Part shown: piece by piece, positions 21,141 through 29,385 of the stretch
Numbering within the stretch: position 1 is the stretch's first letter
Layout of the letters: every line of letters starts with the position of its first letter
Assembly: GCA_025055595.1 (NCBI GenBank)
Contig: JANWWU010000013.1
Coordinates: forward strand, 1-59,452
Source of the DNA: Planctomycetota bacterium
Lineage (GTDB): Bacteria > Planctomycetota > UBA11346
Reading direction: 5' to 3'
DNA length: 59,452 nucleotides
Notes under the pieces: generated by a model
Database searches by the model: none
What the model saw: only the letters and a program-made list of their open reading frames with translations
What the model was told of the DNA's origin: nothing
Position numbers and translations under genes: made by a program

Positions 21141-21998
21141 TCAGCGGCCGGCGTAGTTTTTCACCCATGCATAGAGCGCGTCGCCCGGGCAGATCGTCGG
21201 CTTGATGTCGCGGTGCCCGTAGACCCGGGAGCGCGGGATCCCGTAGCGCGCGCGCTGGTCGTCGAGAAAGGCTTCGAGAGCGCGCAGCTGCTTCTCGTTG
21301 GGCAGGCGCCGGTGGAAATCACCGATCACTGAGATGCCGAGGTTGTTCTCGTTCTTCCCGCAGTGGGCGCCCTGGTAGCGCGCGGGCCGGCCTTCGTACA
21401 CCTTCCCGTCGCGCCCGATCAGGTAGTGGTAGCCGATCGCCGCCCAGCGCTTCTGCGTGCGGTGGTAGTGTTCGATGCGACGGATGATCTCGATGTCGCT
21501 GAGCTCATCCATGCCGCCGTGCTCGTCGGTGTGGTGGATGGTGATCTTGGTCACCGCTCCCATCAGCACATGGTTCGGCCCGATCGGCTCGCTCGTCCAG
21601 GCGCTGCGCGGCACCAGCACATAGCCATCGGCCGCACGGGCAGCAGGCGGCGCGGCCGAAGGGGGGGAGGACGGCGGCGGCGCGGCGGCCGGCAGCGCGC
21701 GGATGCCGGGGATCCACAGCCGCTGTCCGACCCGCAAGACGGCCGTCTGCAGGTGGTTGGCTTCGGCGATCTCGGCCACCGACACGCCGCTGCGCGCGGC
21801 GATGTCCGACAAGGTCTCGCCCGGCTGCACGACATACCAGACGCCGAGCTCGGTACCGAGGGGGGCGCGCGGCTCGCGCACGCACGCCGTCAGCGCCAGC
21901 ATCACGATGCCGAAGGCGAACACGCGCCAGGCCAGCGGCCACAGCGCATCGACCAGCGCTCGGCTGGCCGCGAGCAGGGAGAGACCTCGGCACGACAT
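21141..21998 (-). CDS. LysM plus N-acetylmuramoyl-L-alanine amidase lipoprotein
   Basis: A 285-residue predicted lipoprotein: a hydrophobic segment ends in a lipobox-like ALTAC (about 36-40). A LysM peptidoglycan-binding repeat follows (about 53-97, YVVQPGETLSDIAARSGVS), then an Amidase_2/PGRP domain (about 125-285). The zinc ligands are His in ITIHHTDEHG and His/Cys in GHRDIKPTICPG, with YHYLIGRDGKVYEGR typical of the family. It should cleave the stem peptide from muramic acid. The start ATG at 21998 avoids overlap with divergent murJ and gives the signal sequence. Confidence 0.9.
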   Translation of the reverse strand: MSCRGLSLLAASRALVDALWPLAWRVFAFGIVMLALTACVREPRAPLGTELGVWYVVQPGETLSDIAARSGVSVAEIAEANHLQTAVLRVGQRLWIPGIRALPAAAPPPSSPPSAAPPAARAADGYVLVPRSAWTSEPIGPNHVLMGAVTKITIHHTDEHGGMDELSDIEIIRRIEHYHRTQKRWAAIGYHYLIGRDGKVYEGRPARYQGAHCGKNENNLGISVIGDFHRRLPNEKQLRALEAFLDDQRARYGIPRSRVYGHRDIKPTICPGDALYAWVKNYAGR

Positions 21999-22074
21999 CG
22001 CGCGCAGCCTGCCACGGAAGCGCCGCGCGGCAATGGCCCTTGCTGGCACCCTGGCGCGCGCGGAGAGTAGCGCG

Positions 22075-23592
22075 ATGCTGTGGCGGCGCGTCTTCACCAT
22101 CTCCGGTTGGACGCTGGTGAGCCGCATCCTCGGTCTGGTGCGCGACCGCCTGTGGGCCGGGGCGCAGGGCGGCTCGCTGATGCTCGACTGCTTCCTCGTC
22201 GCCTTCCAGCTGCCGAACTTGCTGCGCAACCTGTTCGGCGAGGGGGCGCTATCGGCCGCCTTCATCCCGCGCTATGTGCAGGCGCGCGAGCGCTCCCCCG
22301 AAGAGGCCGAACTCTTCGCCGGCCTGGTGCTGACGCGCTTGACGATCGCGCTTTCCGCGCTCGCCGTCGTCGGCATGGCGGCCTGCGTCGTCGCCCTGCT
22401 GCTTGGCAGCGGGCGCACGGCGATCGTCGCCGCGCTGGCCCTGCCGATGGTTCCCTATCTCGTGTTCGTCTGCGTCGCGGCGATCATGGGCGGCGTCCTG
22501 CATGGTCGCCGCCATTTCTGGGCCCCCGCCTGCGCCCCGGTGCTGCTCAACCTGTCGCTGATCGCCACTGTCGGCCTCGAGCTCGATGAGGAGTGCTGGT
22601 ACCTGCCTTATGCCGTCCTCGGTGGCGGCATCGCCAGCCTGTTCCTGCACCTCGCTGCGCTGGCGAGCAGCGGCGGGGTGCCGCCCGGCCGCTGGCGCGT
22701 GCCGACGCCAGCGATCGGTGAACGGCTGCGCGAGCTGCTGCGCGCCTACCTGCCGACCGTCTTCGCCAGCGGGGTGCACCAGATCAATGCCTGGCTGGAT
22801 GCCGTGATCGCGATGGCCTTCGTCGCCGGCAACGGCGCCGTGGCGGTCCTGTATTTCGCCAATCGCCTGCTGCAGTTCCCGCTGGCGATGATCGGCCACG
22901 GGGTGGCGACGGCCGCCTATCCCGAGCTCGCCAGCGCGGCGCTGGAGGGCTGGCGGCGCACCGTCGCATGGCTGCGGCCGGCGCTGGCAGCGCTGTGGTA
23001 CTGGCTGCTGCCCGCCGCCCTCGGCCTGGCCGCAGTCGCCGAGCCGCTGGTGCGCGCGATCTACCAGGTCGGCCAGTTCGACGAGCGCCTGGTCGAGCGC
23101 ACGGTGCTGGCGACGCGTCTGTATGCGCTTGCGCTGATTCCGCAGGCCTGCACGCGCTTGCTGATGCGCGCCTTCCATGCCCACCGCGAGCAGGCGACGC
23201 CGGTGCGCATCTCGCTGTGGATGATCGTCGCCAACCTCCTGCTCAATCTCGCGCTGGTGCAGACCCCGCTGGCCGAGGCCGGGATCGCGTTGGCGGCGGC
23301 GATCAGCGCCGCCTTCGGCTGCGGCTTGTACCTGCGCGCCCTGCGCGGTCACGCTGCGCCCCTGCCGCTGGCCTGGCGCGAGTGCCGCCGCCCGCTGCTG
23401 GCGGCGCTGGCGATGGCGGCCGCGGTTCTCGCGCTGCTGCAGCTGTGGCCGCAGCCCGCTGGCGGCGGCAGCGCGATCGCGGCGCTCCGGCTGGCGGTCG
23501 TGGTCGTGGTCGGCGCGCTGCTCTACATCGTGCTCGCCGGTCGGCCGCCGACCCTGCCGGCGCGCCGCAGCGAGGCTGCCGCCGACGACTGA
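22075..23592 (+). CDS. murJ: lipid II flippase MurJ
   Basis: A multi-pass membrane protein of the MVF/MurJ family that flips lipid II across the inner membrane for peptidoglycan synthesis. It is 505 residues with about 14 hydrophobic segments. The N-terminus (SGWTLVSRILGLVRDRLWA) and the LPNLLRNLFGEGALSAAFIP block are diagnostic. GGAGAG lies eight bases before the ATG at 22075. It sits next to a peptidoglycan amidase, so this spot is an envelope-synthesis locus. Confidence 0.95.
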   Translation: MLWRRVFTISGWTLVSRILGLVRDRLWAGAQGGSLMLDCFLVAFQLPNLLRNLFGEGALSAAFIPRYVQARERSPEEAELFAGLVLTRLTIALSALAVVGMAACVVALLLGSGRTAIVAALALPMVPYLVFVCVAAIMGGVLHGRRHFWAPACAPVLLNLSLIATVGLELDEECWYLPYAVLGGGIASLFLHLAALASSGGVPPGRWRVPTPAIGERLRELLRAYLPTVFASGVHQINAWLDAVIAMAFVAGNGAVAVLYFANRLLQFPLAMIGHGVATAAYPELASAALEGWRRTVAWLRPALAALWYWLLPAALGLAAVAEPLVRAIYQVGQFDERLVERTVLATRLYALALIPQACTRLLMRAFHAHREQATPVRISLWMIVANLLLNLALVQTPLAEAGIALAAAISAAFGCGLYLRALRGHAAPLPLAWRECRRPLLAALAMAAAVLALLQLWPQPAGGGSAIAALRLAVVVVVGALLYIVLAGRPPTLPARRSEAAADD

Positions 23593-23595
23593 GGC

Positions 23596-24351
23596 TCAGG
23601 CGCGCTGCAGCGCCTGCTCGATGCTGAGCAGTTCGGCGTGCAGGTGCTCGAGGCGCACCGCGTGCTCGACGAGATCGATGACGCCGTAGAGGCTGCCCTT
23701 GCGCTGCTCGTTGATCAGCTGCAGGCCGTCCTCGAGTGCGGTGCTGGCGGCCTGCAGCGCGACCTTGATCGCCGTCAGGCGCTTGGCCAGCTGCGGCCCG
23801 CACTGTCCGGCCAGCCGCTCGCAGAGCGCCAGATCCTCGCTGATGTGCGGCTGGCTGATGGCGGTCACCACCTCGAGGCCGGTCTCGTAGCGATCGATCA
23901 GCGCGCGCAACCGCTCGATCTCGGCTTCGAGCAGCGCCACCCGCTGGCGCGAATCGTCGCGCGCGATGATCGCCTCGAGCTCGGCGATGCGCTGGGCGGC
24001 CGCGGCCTGGGCGGCCTCCACCGCCGCCTGCTTGGCCTGCTCGGCGGCCTCAAGATCGGCGCGGCGCGCCGCCTCGAGCTCGGCGATGCGCTGCTTGAGC
24101 TCCGCGATCTTCGCCTCGTGGGCCTGCAAGGCCTCGGCGTGCTTGGCGATCAGTTCCCGTTCGCGGCGCTCCACTTCCTCCGACTTGATGCCGGCGTGCT
24201 GGAGGGCGGCGGCGCCCAGCAGCGCCTGCAGCTCCTGCACGGTGATCACTTTCACGGTGCCCTGCAGGTTCTGGGCGGTGACCGTGCGCGCCTGCATCTG
24301 CACGCGCTGCACGCCGTCGGCGATGGTCTGTTCGACAGAGGGCGAAGGCAT
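23596..24351 (-). CDS. coiled-coil protein, last gene of the GTPase/Hsp70 operon
   Basis: A 251-residue protein I do not recognise. The N-terminus (about 10-45) is compact and VQ-rich. Residues about 50-165 form a long charged helix with heptad character (EEVERRERELIAKHAEAL and KIAELKQRIAELEAARR), very likely a coiled coil. The C-terminal 80 residues are helical. GAGGAG precedes the ATG at 24351, 14 bases after the GAP1-like gene. There is no signal peptide, so it is cytoplasmic. It may be an adaptor or scaffold for the system. It converges on murJ with a 3-base gap and no visible terminator. Confidence 0.8.
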   Translation of the reverse strand: MPSPSVEQTIADGVQRVQMQARTVTAQNLQGTVKVITVQELQALLGAAALQHAGIKSEEVERRERELIAKHAEALQAHEAKIAELKQRIAELEAARRADLEAAEQAKQAAVEAAQAAAAQRIAELEAIIARDDSRQRVALLEAEIERLRALIDRYETGLEVVTAISQPHISEDLALCERLAGQCGPQLAKRLTAIKVALQAASTALEDGLQLINEQRKGSLYGVIDLVEHAVRLEHLHAELLSIEQALQRA

Positions 24352-24365
24352 GGCGACTCCTCGGC

Positions 24366-25442
24366 TCAGGGTGACAAGAGATGCTCGCACAGGCGATCGA
24401 GGCCGGCGAGGCGGGGATCGGCGAGACAGGCATCGCAGGCAGCCAGCCATTCGGTGTCGGCCAGGCCGGCGGCGATCAGATCGGCGCGCCATCCGGAGAG
24501 GATGTCGGCGATGACATCGTACGCCTCGGCGGCATGCAGGGCGCGCACCACGCGATGCGCGGCCGGCTCGGTCGGCGGCATCAGCGGCAGGCCGTTGCGG
24601 TCGAAGCTGAGCGGGGCGGCGCGCAGCGCGGCGTGCAGCTCGAGCGCGATGCTGGGGATCAGCAGCGTGCGCAGCGGGATGCGCCGCAGCAGGAACAGGA
24701 CGCGCGGCGGCTGCGGAGCTTCAGCGATGAGATCGAGGAGCGCTTCGGCGGCCAGGCCGGCGGACGATTGGCAGTGCAGCGTATCATAGGGCGAGGGCGC
24801 GCGCGGCGATTGGCCGGTCAGGATCAACGCGGCCGGCGGATGCTGCGGGTCGGGCAGCGGCAGCGGCTGCGGCAGGGTGGTGATCTGCACCGGCGGCGCG
24901 TGCACGAGGAGCAGGCTGGAGGCCGCGGTGAACGCCGGCAGCAGCTGGGGCAGGTCGGGCACGGATTCGCGCACCGGGTTGCCGGGATCGGCGAGGGCGC
25001 GCAGCAGGGCATTGGCGAGGGCCCGTACCGGGCCGCCGAACAGCCGCGGCAGCTCCTCCGGTGCGGGCAGGGCCGCCCGCAGATCGATGCTGTCGAGATC
25101 GGCGGGCAGGTGATGGGCGATCGCCGGATTGTCGTGCTCCAGGCGCGTCAAGGCGGCGCTGCGCAGCAGGAAGGGCGAGAACACCGGCGGCGCATCCTGG
25201 CTGGAGACGACCAGCTGGTGGACGAGGGTGCGCGGACGGCCGACGTGGTCGAGGCCGTTGGCGAAGGTGAAGGTCGCGATCCAGCGTCCCTGCTGATGGA
25301 TGCCGTCGATGCCTCCCGGCGTCGCGTAGGCCAGCCGCGCGCGGTGCTCGAGGAACTGCCGCTCGCCGTCCAGCCAGGGGCTGAGGTAGACCGTGCGTTG
25401 GCCGCCGAAACTCGTGTAGAGATGGTGTCCGAGCGGGCGCAT
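24366..25442 (-). CDS. GAP1-like GTPase-associated protein
   Basis: A 358-residue cytoplasmic protein. The N-terminal region (HLYTSFGGQRTVYLS, about 6-20, then HVGRPRTLVHQLVV, about 62-75) resembles the N-terminal domain of GAP1 (GTPase-associated protein 1), a family predicted to partner atypical GTPases in NTP-dependent conflict systems. The middle and C-terminal parts are helical and less recognisable. Its stop-to-start distance from the upstream GTPase gene is 2 bases, supporting a stoichiometric partnership. The assignment rests on remembered family patterns, not a profile search. Confidence 0.65.
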   Translation of the reverse strand: MRPLGHHLYTSFGGQRTVYLSPWLDGERQFLEHRARLAYATPGGIDGIHQQGRWIATFTFANGLDHVGRPRTLVHQLVVSSQDAPPVFSPFLLRSAALTRLEHDNPAIAHHLPADLDSIDLRAALPAPEELPRLFGGPVRALANALLRALADPGNPVRESVPDLPQLLPAFTAASSLLLVHAPPVQITTLPQPLPLPDPQHPPAALILTGQSPRAPSPYDTLHCQSSAGLAAEALLDLIAEAPQPPRVLFLLRRIPLRTLLIPSIALELHAALRAAPLSFDRNGLPLMPPTEPAAHRVVRALHAAEAYDVIADILSGWRADLIAAGLADTEWLAACDACLADPRLAGLDRLCEHLLSP

Positions 25443-25444
25443 GG

Positions 25445-27964
25445 CTAGCGGCGGGCGGCCTCCGAGAGCAGCATGTCGAACAGCGGTTCGACGATGTTGA
25501 CGGGGGTGAAGCTGTTGCCAGGACCGGGGCAATACTGATGCCCGCGCTGCACCGCGTAGCCGATCGCGGTCGCGTTGTAACAGCGCAGGAAGCCGCCGAG
25601 CAGCGCGAGGTAGGTCGCGAGCGTCGAGAGGTGGGTCGAACTGGTCGGCAGCTTGAACTTCGGGTAGTCTGAGGGGGGGTAGACGATCGGGTGGCGGTCG
25701 CTCTTGGTGATGACCAGCGAGAGGTAGCGCAGGCGCTCCATGCGGCGGCTGGTCGCCCGTCCGTTCCAGCGCGTGATGAAGGCTTCGTGCAGCGGCTCCG
25801 GCTCGGGGATGCCAAGATCGGCGAGCACCCGCGCGATCACCTGATCGGTTTGCCGGCTGCGGCTGTCCTCGAGCTCGATGCGCGCGCGCAGCGCGCGCGT
25901 GAACACCGCGTCGTCGCGCAGGGCCTGCAGCATGCCCTGGAAGTACAGCAGGTAGTTGGTCGCCGTCCGCCCGTGCTTGGCGAACTGTTCCTCCGCGCGC
26001 TGCATGAACTCGGGCGCGGCGCGCCGCATCAGCAGCTCGAGCTCGTCGAGCCGCTGCTGATGCTGGGCGGCGAGCTGTGCCACGCCTTCGTGGGTGTGCG
26101 GGGTGCTGGCCAGCGCGTTGGCCAGCGCGCGCAGATCCTGCGCGAAGCGTTGGCGCGCCGCCTCGTAGGCCGCGCGCTGCTGCGCGTTCTGCTCTTCGCG
26201 CTCGAGCACCGCCTGGAGGCTCGTCGCTTCCGACTGCCGGGCCTGCAGCTCGGCCTGCAGCCGGCGATCGACGAGCTGCGCCAGCGCGTGGGCCGCGCGC
26301 CCCTCGAGCTCGTCCTTGATGACGCGGAAGAAGGGCGCGTACAGGCGATCGTTGTCCGGCGAGGCGGGATCGAGCAGGACGATGATGCCGGTGGCGGCAT
26401 CGACGAGGCGGAACAGCACGCGGTGCAGCGGCGAGCTCAGCTCGTCGATGTGGCGCACCTTGCCGAGCTTGAGCAGGACTTCCAGGTAGTCCTCGCCCGA
26501 GGTCTCGATCGTCACGAGGTGCCCGAGCACCGCGCTGTGACGGACGATCTCGGTGACGAGGAACAGCGAATGCGCGGCCGCCTCGTCGCCGCTCTCGCGC
26601 ACCGTCGCCGGCACCCAGGCGCCGTTGAGCAGGTACTCCTCGTAGTTCTGGGTGGCGTACTCGTACACCAGGTCGCGGATGCGCCGCCGCAGCTCGCTGC
26701 GGCGCGCCTCCGGAGTCGCTTCGCCCTCGACGCGGTCGATCAGGTCGTCGAGGTGGATGGAGTGGGCGCTGACGCCGGGGTAGGGGAAATAGTACTTGCT
26801 GCTGCGATTGGCGAGGATCTCGCCCAGCATCGTCAGGTAGGTGCTCTTGCCGCTGCCGGAGAGTCCGAAGACCAGGATGATCGGCGCCAGCGCGCGCTCG
26901 GCATCGGCGAGCAAGGCGCGCTCGATGAAGGCGTAGGCGCGTTCGATCTCCGAATCGGCACGCAGCGGCGGACGCCGTGGGACCGCGGCGGGCTCGGGCG
27001 TCGCCGGGGCGGCGGCGGGAGGCGCGGGCGGCGTTTCGGGGAGCAGGGCCGCCGCGTCTGACCCCGCCGTGGCCGGCGGCTGGGCCGTCGGCGGCGGTGG
27101 CGCAGGGGGGGACGGCGCGGCCTCGTTGGTCGTCGGCGTCCCGGACGCCGGCGGCGCTGGCGCGGCCTCGGCGGCTGCAGCCGGTCCCTCGGCCACGCTC
27201 TGAGGGGGCTTGGCGGGCTCCTCAGGCGTTGGCGCCGGCGGCGCCAACGCGGCGGCCGCGGCATCGGCAGCGCTGCGTCGGCGGTGGCGAGCAGTGAGAT
27301 GGAAGACCGATTGGCTCAGGCCGTAGGGGTCTTCCTCGGCGCTGGCCGGGCGTTGCTCTTCGCTGCTGAGGGCAGCCACCGGCGGGGCGGCGGCGGATAG
27401 GCGCTCCGCGGCCTCGACTGCAGGGGCGGGCGGAGCGGCCGCTGGCGCGGGCGCGGGGGGCGTCGGCGCGGGCTGGCTCAGCGGTGCGGCGGGCGTGCGG
27501 GCGTCGTCGCTGGCGCGGCTTGCGGGCGCGGCGGGGGCCGCGATGAAGGTGAGTTCATCGGCTTTGGCCTGGCGCCGCTGCACGCGCAGCAGGTCGCGAC
27601 AGGTGCTTTTGATGCAGATATCGAAGTGCGGCAGATGGATCAGCGACAGCGTGTTGCAGGCCGGGCAGGTGCTGATCCGCTGCGCGTTCGTCGGACAGCG
27701 GCGATTGATGCAGAAGGTCGCGCCCTCGATCGTGACCAGGCTGAGGTTGTGGCAGTCCGGGCAGGGATCGCGGCGCAGGCCGTGGGTCTTGCAGGCGCGA
27801 TTGCTGCAGACGCGCAGCTTGTTGCTGAACGAAGGCTGCTTGCAGAAGCCGCAGAGATACTTGATCGTGCCGCCGGGGCACAGCAGGTTGCCGCACTTCC
27901 ACGAGGTGCTGGTCACGATCGACAGCGTCTGCCCGCAGTCGAAGCAGGTCATCGCCTTGCTCAT
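25445..27964 (-). CDS. zinc-ribbon GTPase (double-GTPase/DO-GTPase-like)
   Basis: An 839-residue protein. Residues about 5-135 contain eight CxxC or CxxxxC knuckles (for example CFDC, CGFC, CPDC and CPAC), enough for four zinc ribbons. A Pro/Ala-rich linker runs from about 150 to 345. The NTPase domain has Walker A VFGLSGSGKSTYL (about 362-375) and a G4-type TKSD (about 752), pointing to GTP. Between them are a switch-like ETSGEDYL and a long helical insertion rich in Gln/Glu/Arg (about 545-640). There is no classic DxxG. It is translationally coupled to the FGE-like gene (TGATG) and is followed 2 bases later by the GAP1-like gene, as in GAP1/double-GTPase systems. Confidence 0.75.
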   Translation of the reverse strand: MSKAMTCFDCGQTLSIVTSTSWKCGNLLCPGGTIKYLCGFCKQPSFSNKLRVCSNRACKTHGLRRDPCPDCHNLSLVTIEGATFCINRRCPTNAQRISTCPACNTLSLIHLPHFDICIKSTCRDLLRVQRRQAKADELTFIAAPAAPASRASDDARTPAAPLSQPAPTPPAPAPAAAPPAPAVEAAERLSAAAPPVAALSSEEQRPASAEEDPYGLSQSVFHLTARHRRRSAADAAAAALAPPAPTPEEPAKPPQSVAEGPAAAAEAAPAPPASGTPTTNEAAPSPPAPPPPTAQPPATAGSDAAALLPETPPAPPAAAPATPEPAAVPRRPPLRADSEIERAYAFIERALLADAERALAPIILVFGLSGSGKSTYLTMLGEILANRSSKYYFPYPGVSAHSIHLDDLIDRVEGEATPEARRSELRRRIRDLVYEYATQNYEEYLLNGAWVPATVRESGDEAAAHSLFLVTEIVRHSAVLGHLVTIETSGEDYLEVLLKLGKVRHIDELSSPLHRVLFRLVDAATGIIVLLDPASPDNDRLYAPFFRVIKDELEGRAAHALAQLVDRRLQAELQARQSEATSLQAVLEREEQNAQQRAAYEAARQRFAQDLRALANALASTPHTHEGVAQLAAQHQQRLDELELLMRRAAPEFMQRAEEQFAKHGRTATNYLLYFQGMLQALRDDAVFTRALRARIELEDSRSRQTDQVIARVLADLGIPEPEPLHEAFITRWNGRATSRRMERLRYLSLVITKSDRHPIVYPPSDYPKFKLPTSSTHLSTLATYLALLGGFLRCYNATAIGYAVQRGHQYCPGPGNSFTPVNIVEPLFDMLLSEAARR

Positions 27965-29385
27965 CAACCGTCTCCGGCGGCGCTGACCACGCAGCGGAAG
28001 CCGCACTCCTCATAGCCGCGCAGCGGCGACAGCGCGAAGCGCCGCGTCACGGTCCCCGGCCCCCCGAGCTGATCGGGAGCCCCGCGCACGACGAAGTAGC
28101 GGCAGTGCACATCGACGCAGTCCTGATAGGTGTAGATCGTCAGCTCGCCGCAGCGCCGGCGCAGGCAGCCGGCGTGCGCGAAGCGGTTGTACTTGCGCTC
28201 CAGCTCCGAGAACCGCTCACGCGTCCACTGCCAGCCGAAACCCAGGCCTTGATAGAGCTTGTGCGCCCCGATCGGCCGCGCCGTATCCTCGAGCAAGGAG
28301 CGGTAGGCGGCGGCGCGCGACTCCAGCGCGCGCACGCTGTGGCCGTCGCGGCTGAACCACTGGTTGAAATCCAGGCTGTTGACGCCCTGCCAGGGGTAGA
28401 TGTGCTTGCGCTCCGGGGTCAGCGCCTCGCCCTCGAGCACCCAACCGAAGGCTTTCTCGTACTCCGCCTCCGAGGGCAGGACGAAGGACAGCCCCGAGCG
28501 CACGCGCAGCCACGCGGTGTATGCCGCGGCTTCGTAGAGGCTGATGCCGACGACCGGCAGGTCCTCCCATGGCACGCGCTGCATGAACAGCCCGCCCTTC
28601 TTCGGACGGTCGCTGTCATCCGGCCAGAGCAGGGGACGGAAGATGTGGCTCGGGCTGAAGCTCTCCTGCCCGGACTCCAGGCAGCGGCGCAGGCGGGCGA
28701 GGATCACCTGCAGCGGCGTCGGCTTGCCCTGGGTGGCGATGCCGTGGCGCTCGGCCACCGCCTCCTCCACCGTGTGTACTTCCGCGATCGCCTGCTCGCG
28801 GGAGCCGATGGCGGAGAGCGCCTCGCGCTCTCCGGGGTCGAACAGCGGGGTTCCCGGCCAGATCACATGGGCCAGGCCGCGTCGCAGCACGGCGAAGGTG
28901 CGCGCGACAGCGCGCGACACGGTGTCGAAGCCGGCCTCGGTCGGCGGCATATGATGGCCGAGCAGCAGGCGCTGAGCCTCATAGGCGTAGCTTCTCACCA
29001 GGGCATCGATCGCCGTGTGGCAGCCGCCGTAGTGCTCGATCAGGGAGCTGCCGCGCTCCGAGGCCGGGACGCGGACATCGGTGAGCCGATACAGCTCCCA
29101 CACATAGCTCCACAGCTCGTAGTCGTCGATGAACAGCCGACCGGGATGCTCGGGATGCGGCGCCGTCCAGAACTCGCGGTATTGGCCGTTGGTCACCATG
29201 CGCGGCATGATGCGGAAGGCCGGCAGATCGACCCAGTGCGGCGGGGTCGCAGCCAGCACCGCGCCCAAGCCGAGGCACTTCGCCTGATCGGAGGCCCGGA
29301 TCTCGGGAGCGATCTGCTGATAGTCGGCACCCAGCAGGAAGGGGCCGGCCGGAATCTCGATCAGGCCCTCGGCGGCATCGCTCAT
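27964..29385 (-). CDS. formylglycine-generating-enzyme (SUMF1/FGE-sulfatase) fold protein
   Basis: A 473-residue protein with the FGE/SUMF1 C-type-lectin-like fold. It begins IEIPAGPFLLGADY (the typical IPAG-FxMG start) and has MVTNGQYREF, a core PSEAEYEKAFGWV (about 309) and the closing RRFALSPLRGYEECGFRC. There is a large helical insertion (about 100-220). The family ranges from sulfatase maturases to ligand-binding or structural domains; no sulfatase is nearby, and FGE domains are recurrent parts of predicted conflict systems, so a recognition role is as likely as catalysis. It overlaps both neighbours by ATGA/TGATG junctions. No signal peptide. Confidence 0.8.
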   Translation of the reverse strand: MSDAAEGLIEIPAGPFLLGADYQQIAPEIRASDQAKCLGLGAVLAATPPHWVDLPAFRIMPRMVTNGQYREFWTAPHPEHPGRLFIDDYELWSYVWELYRLTDVRVPASERGSSLIEHYGGCHTAIDALVRSYAYEAQRLLLGHHMPPTEAGFDTVSRAVARTFAVLRRGLAHVIWPGTPLFDPGEREALSAIGSREQAIAEVHTVEEAVAERHGIATQGKPTPLQVILARLRRCLESGQESFSPSHIFRPLLWPDDSDRPKKGGLFMQRVPWEDLPVVGISLYEAAAYTAWLRVRSGLSFVLPSEAEYEKAFGWVLEGEALTPERKHIYPWQGVNSLDFNQWFSRDGHSVRALESRAAAYRSLLEDTARPIGAHKLYQGLGFGWQWTRERFSELERKYNRFAHAGCLRRRCGELTIYTYQDCVDVHCRYFVVRGAPDQLGGPGTVTRRFALSPLRGYEECGFRCVVSAAGDG

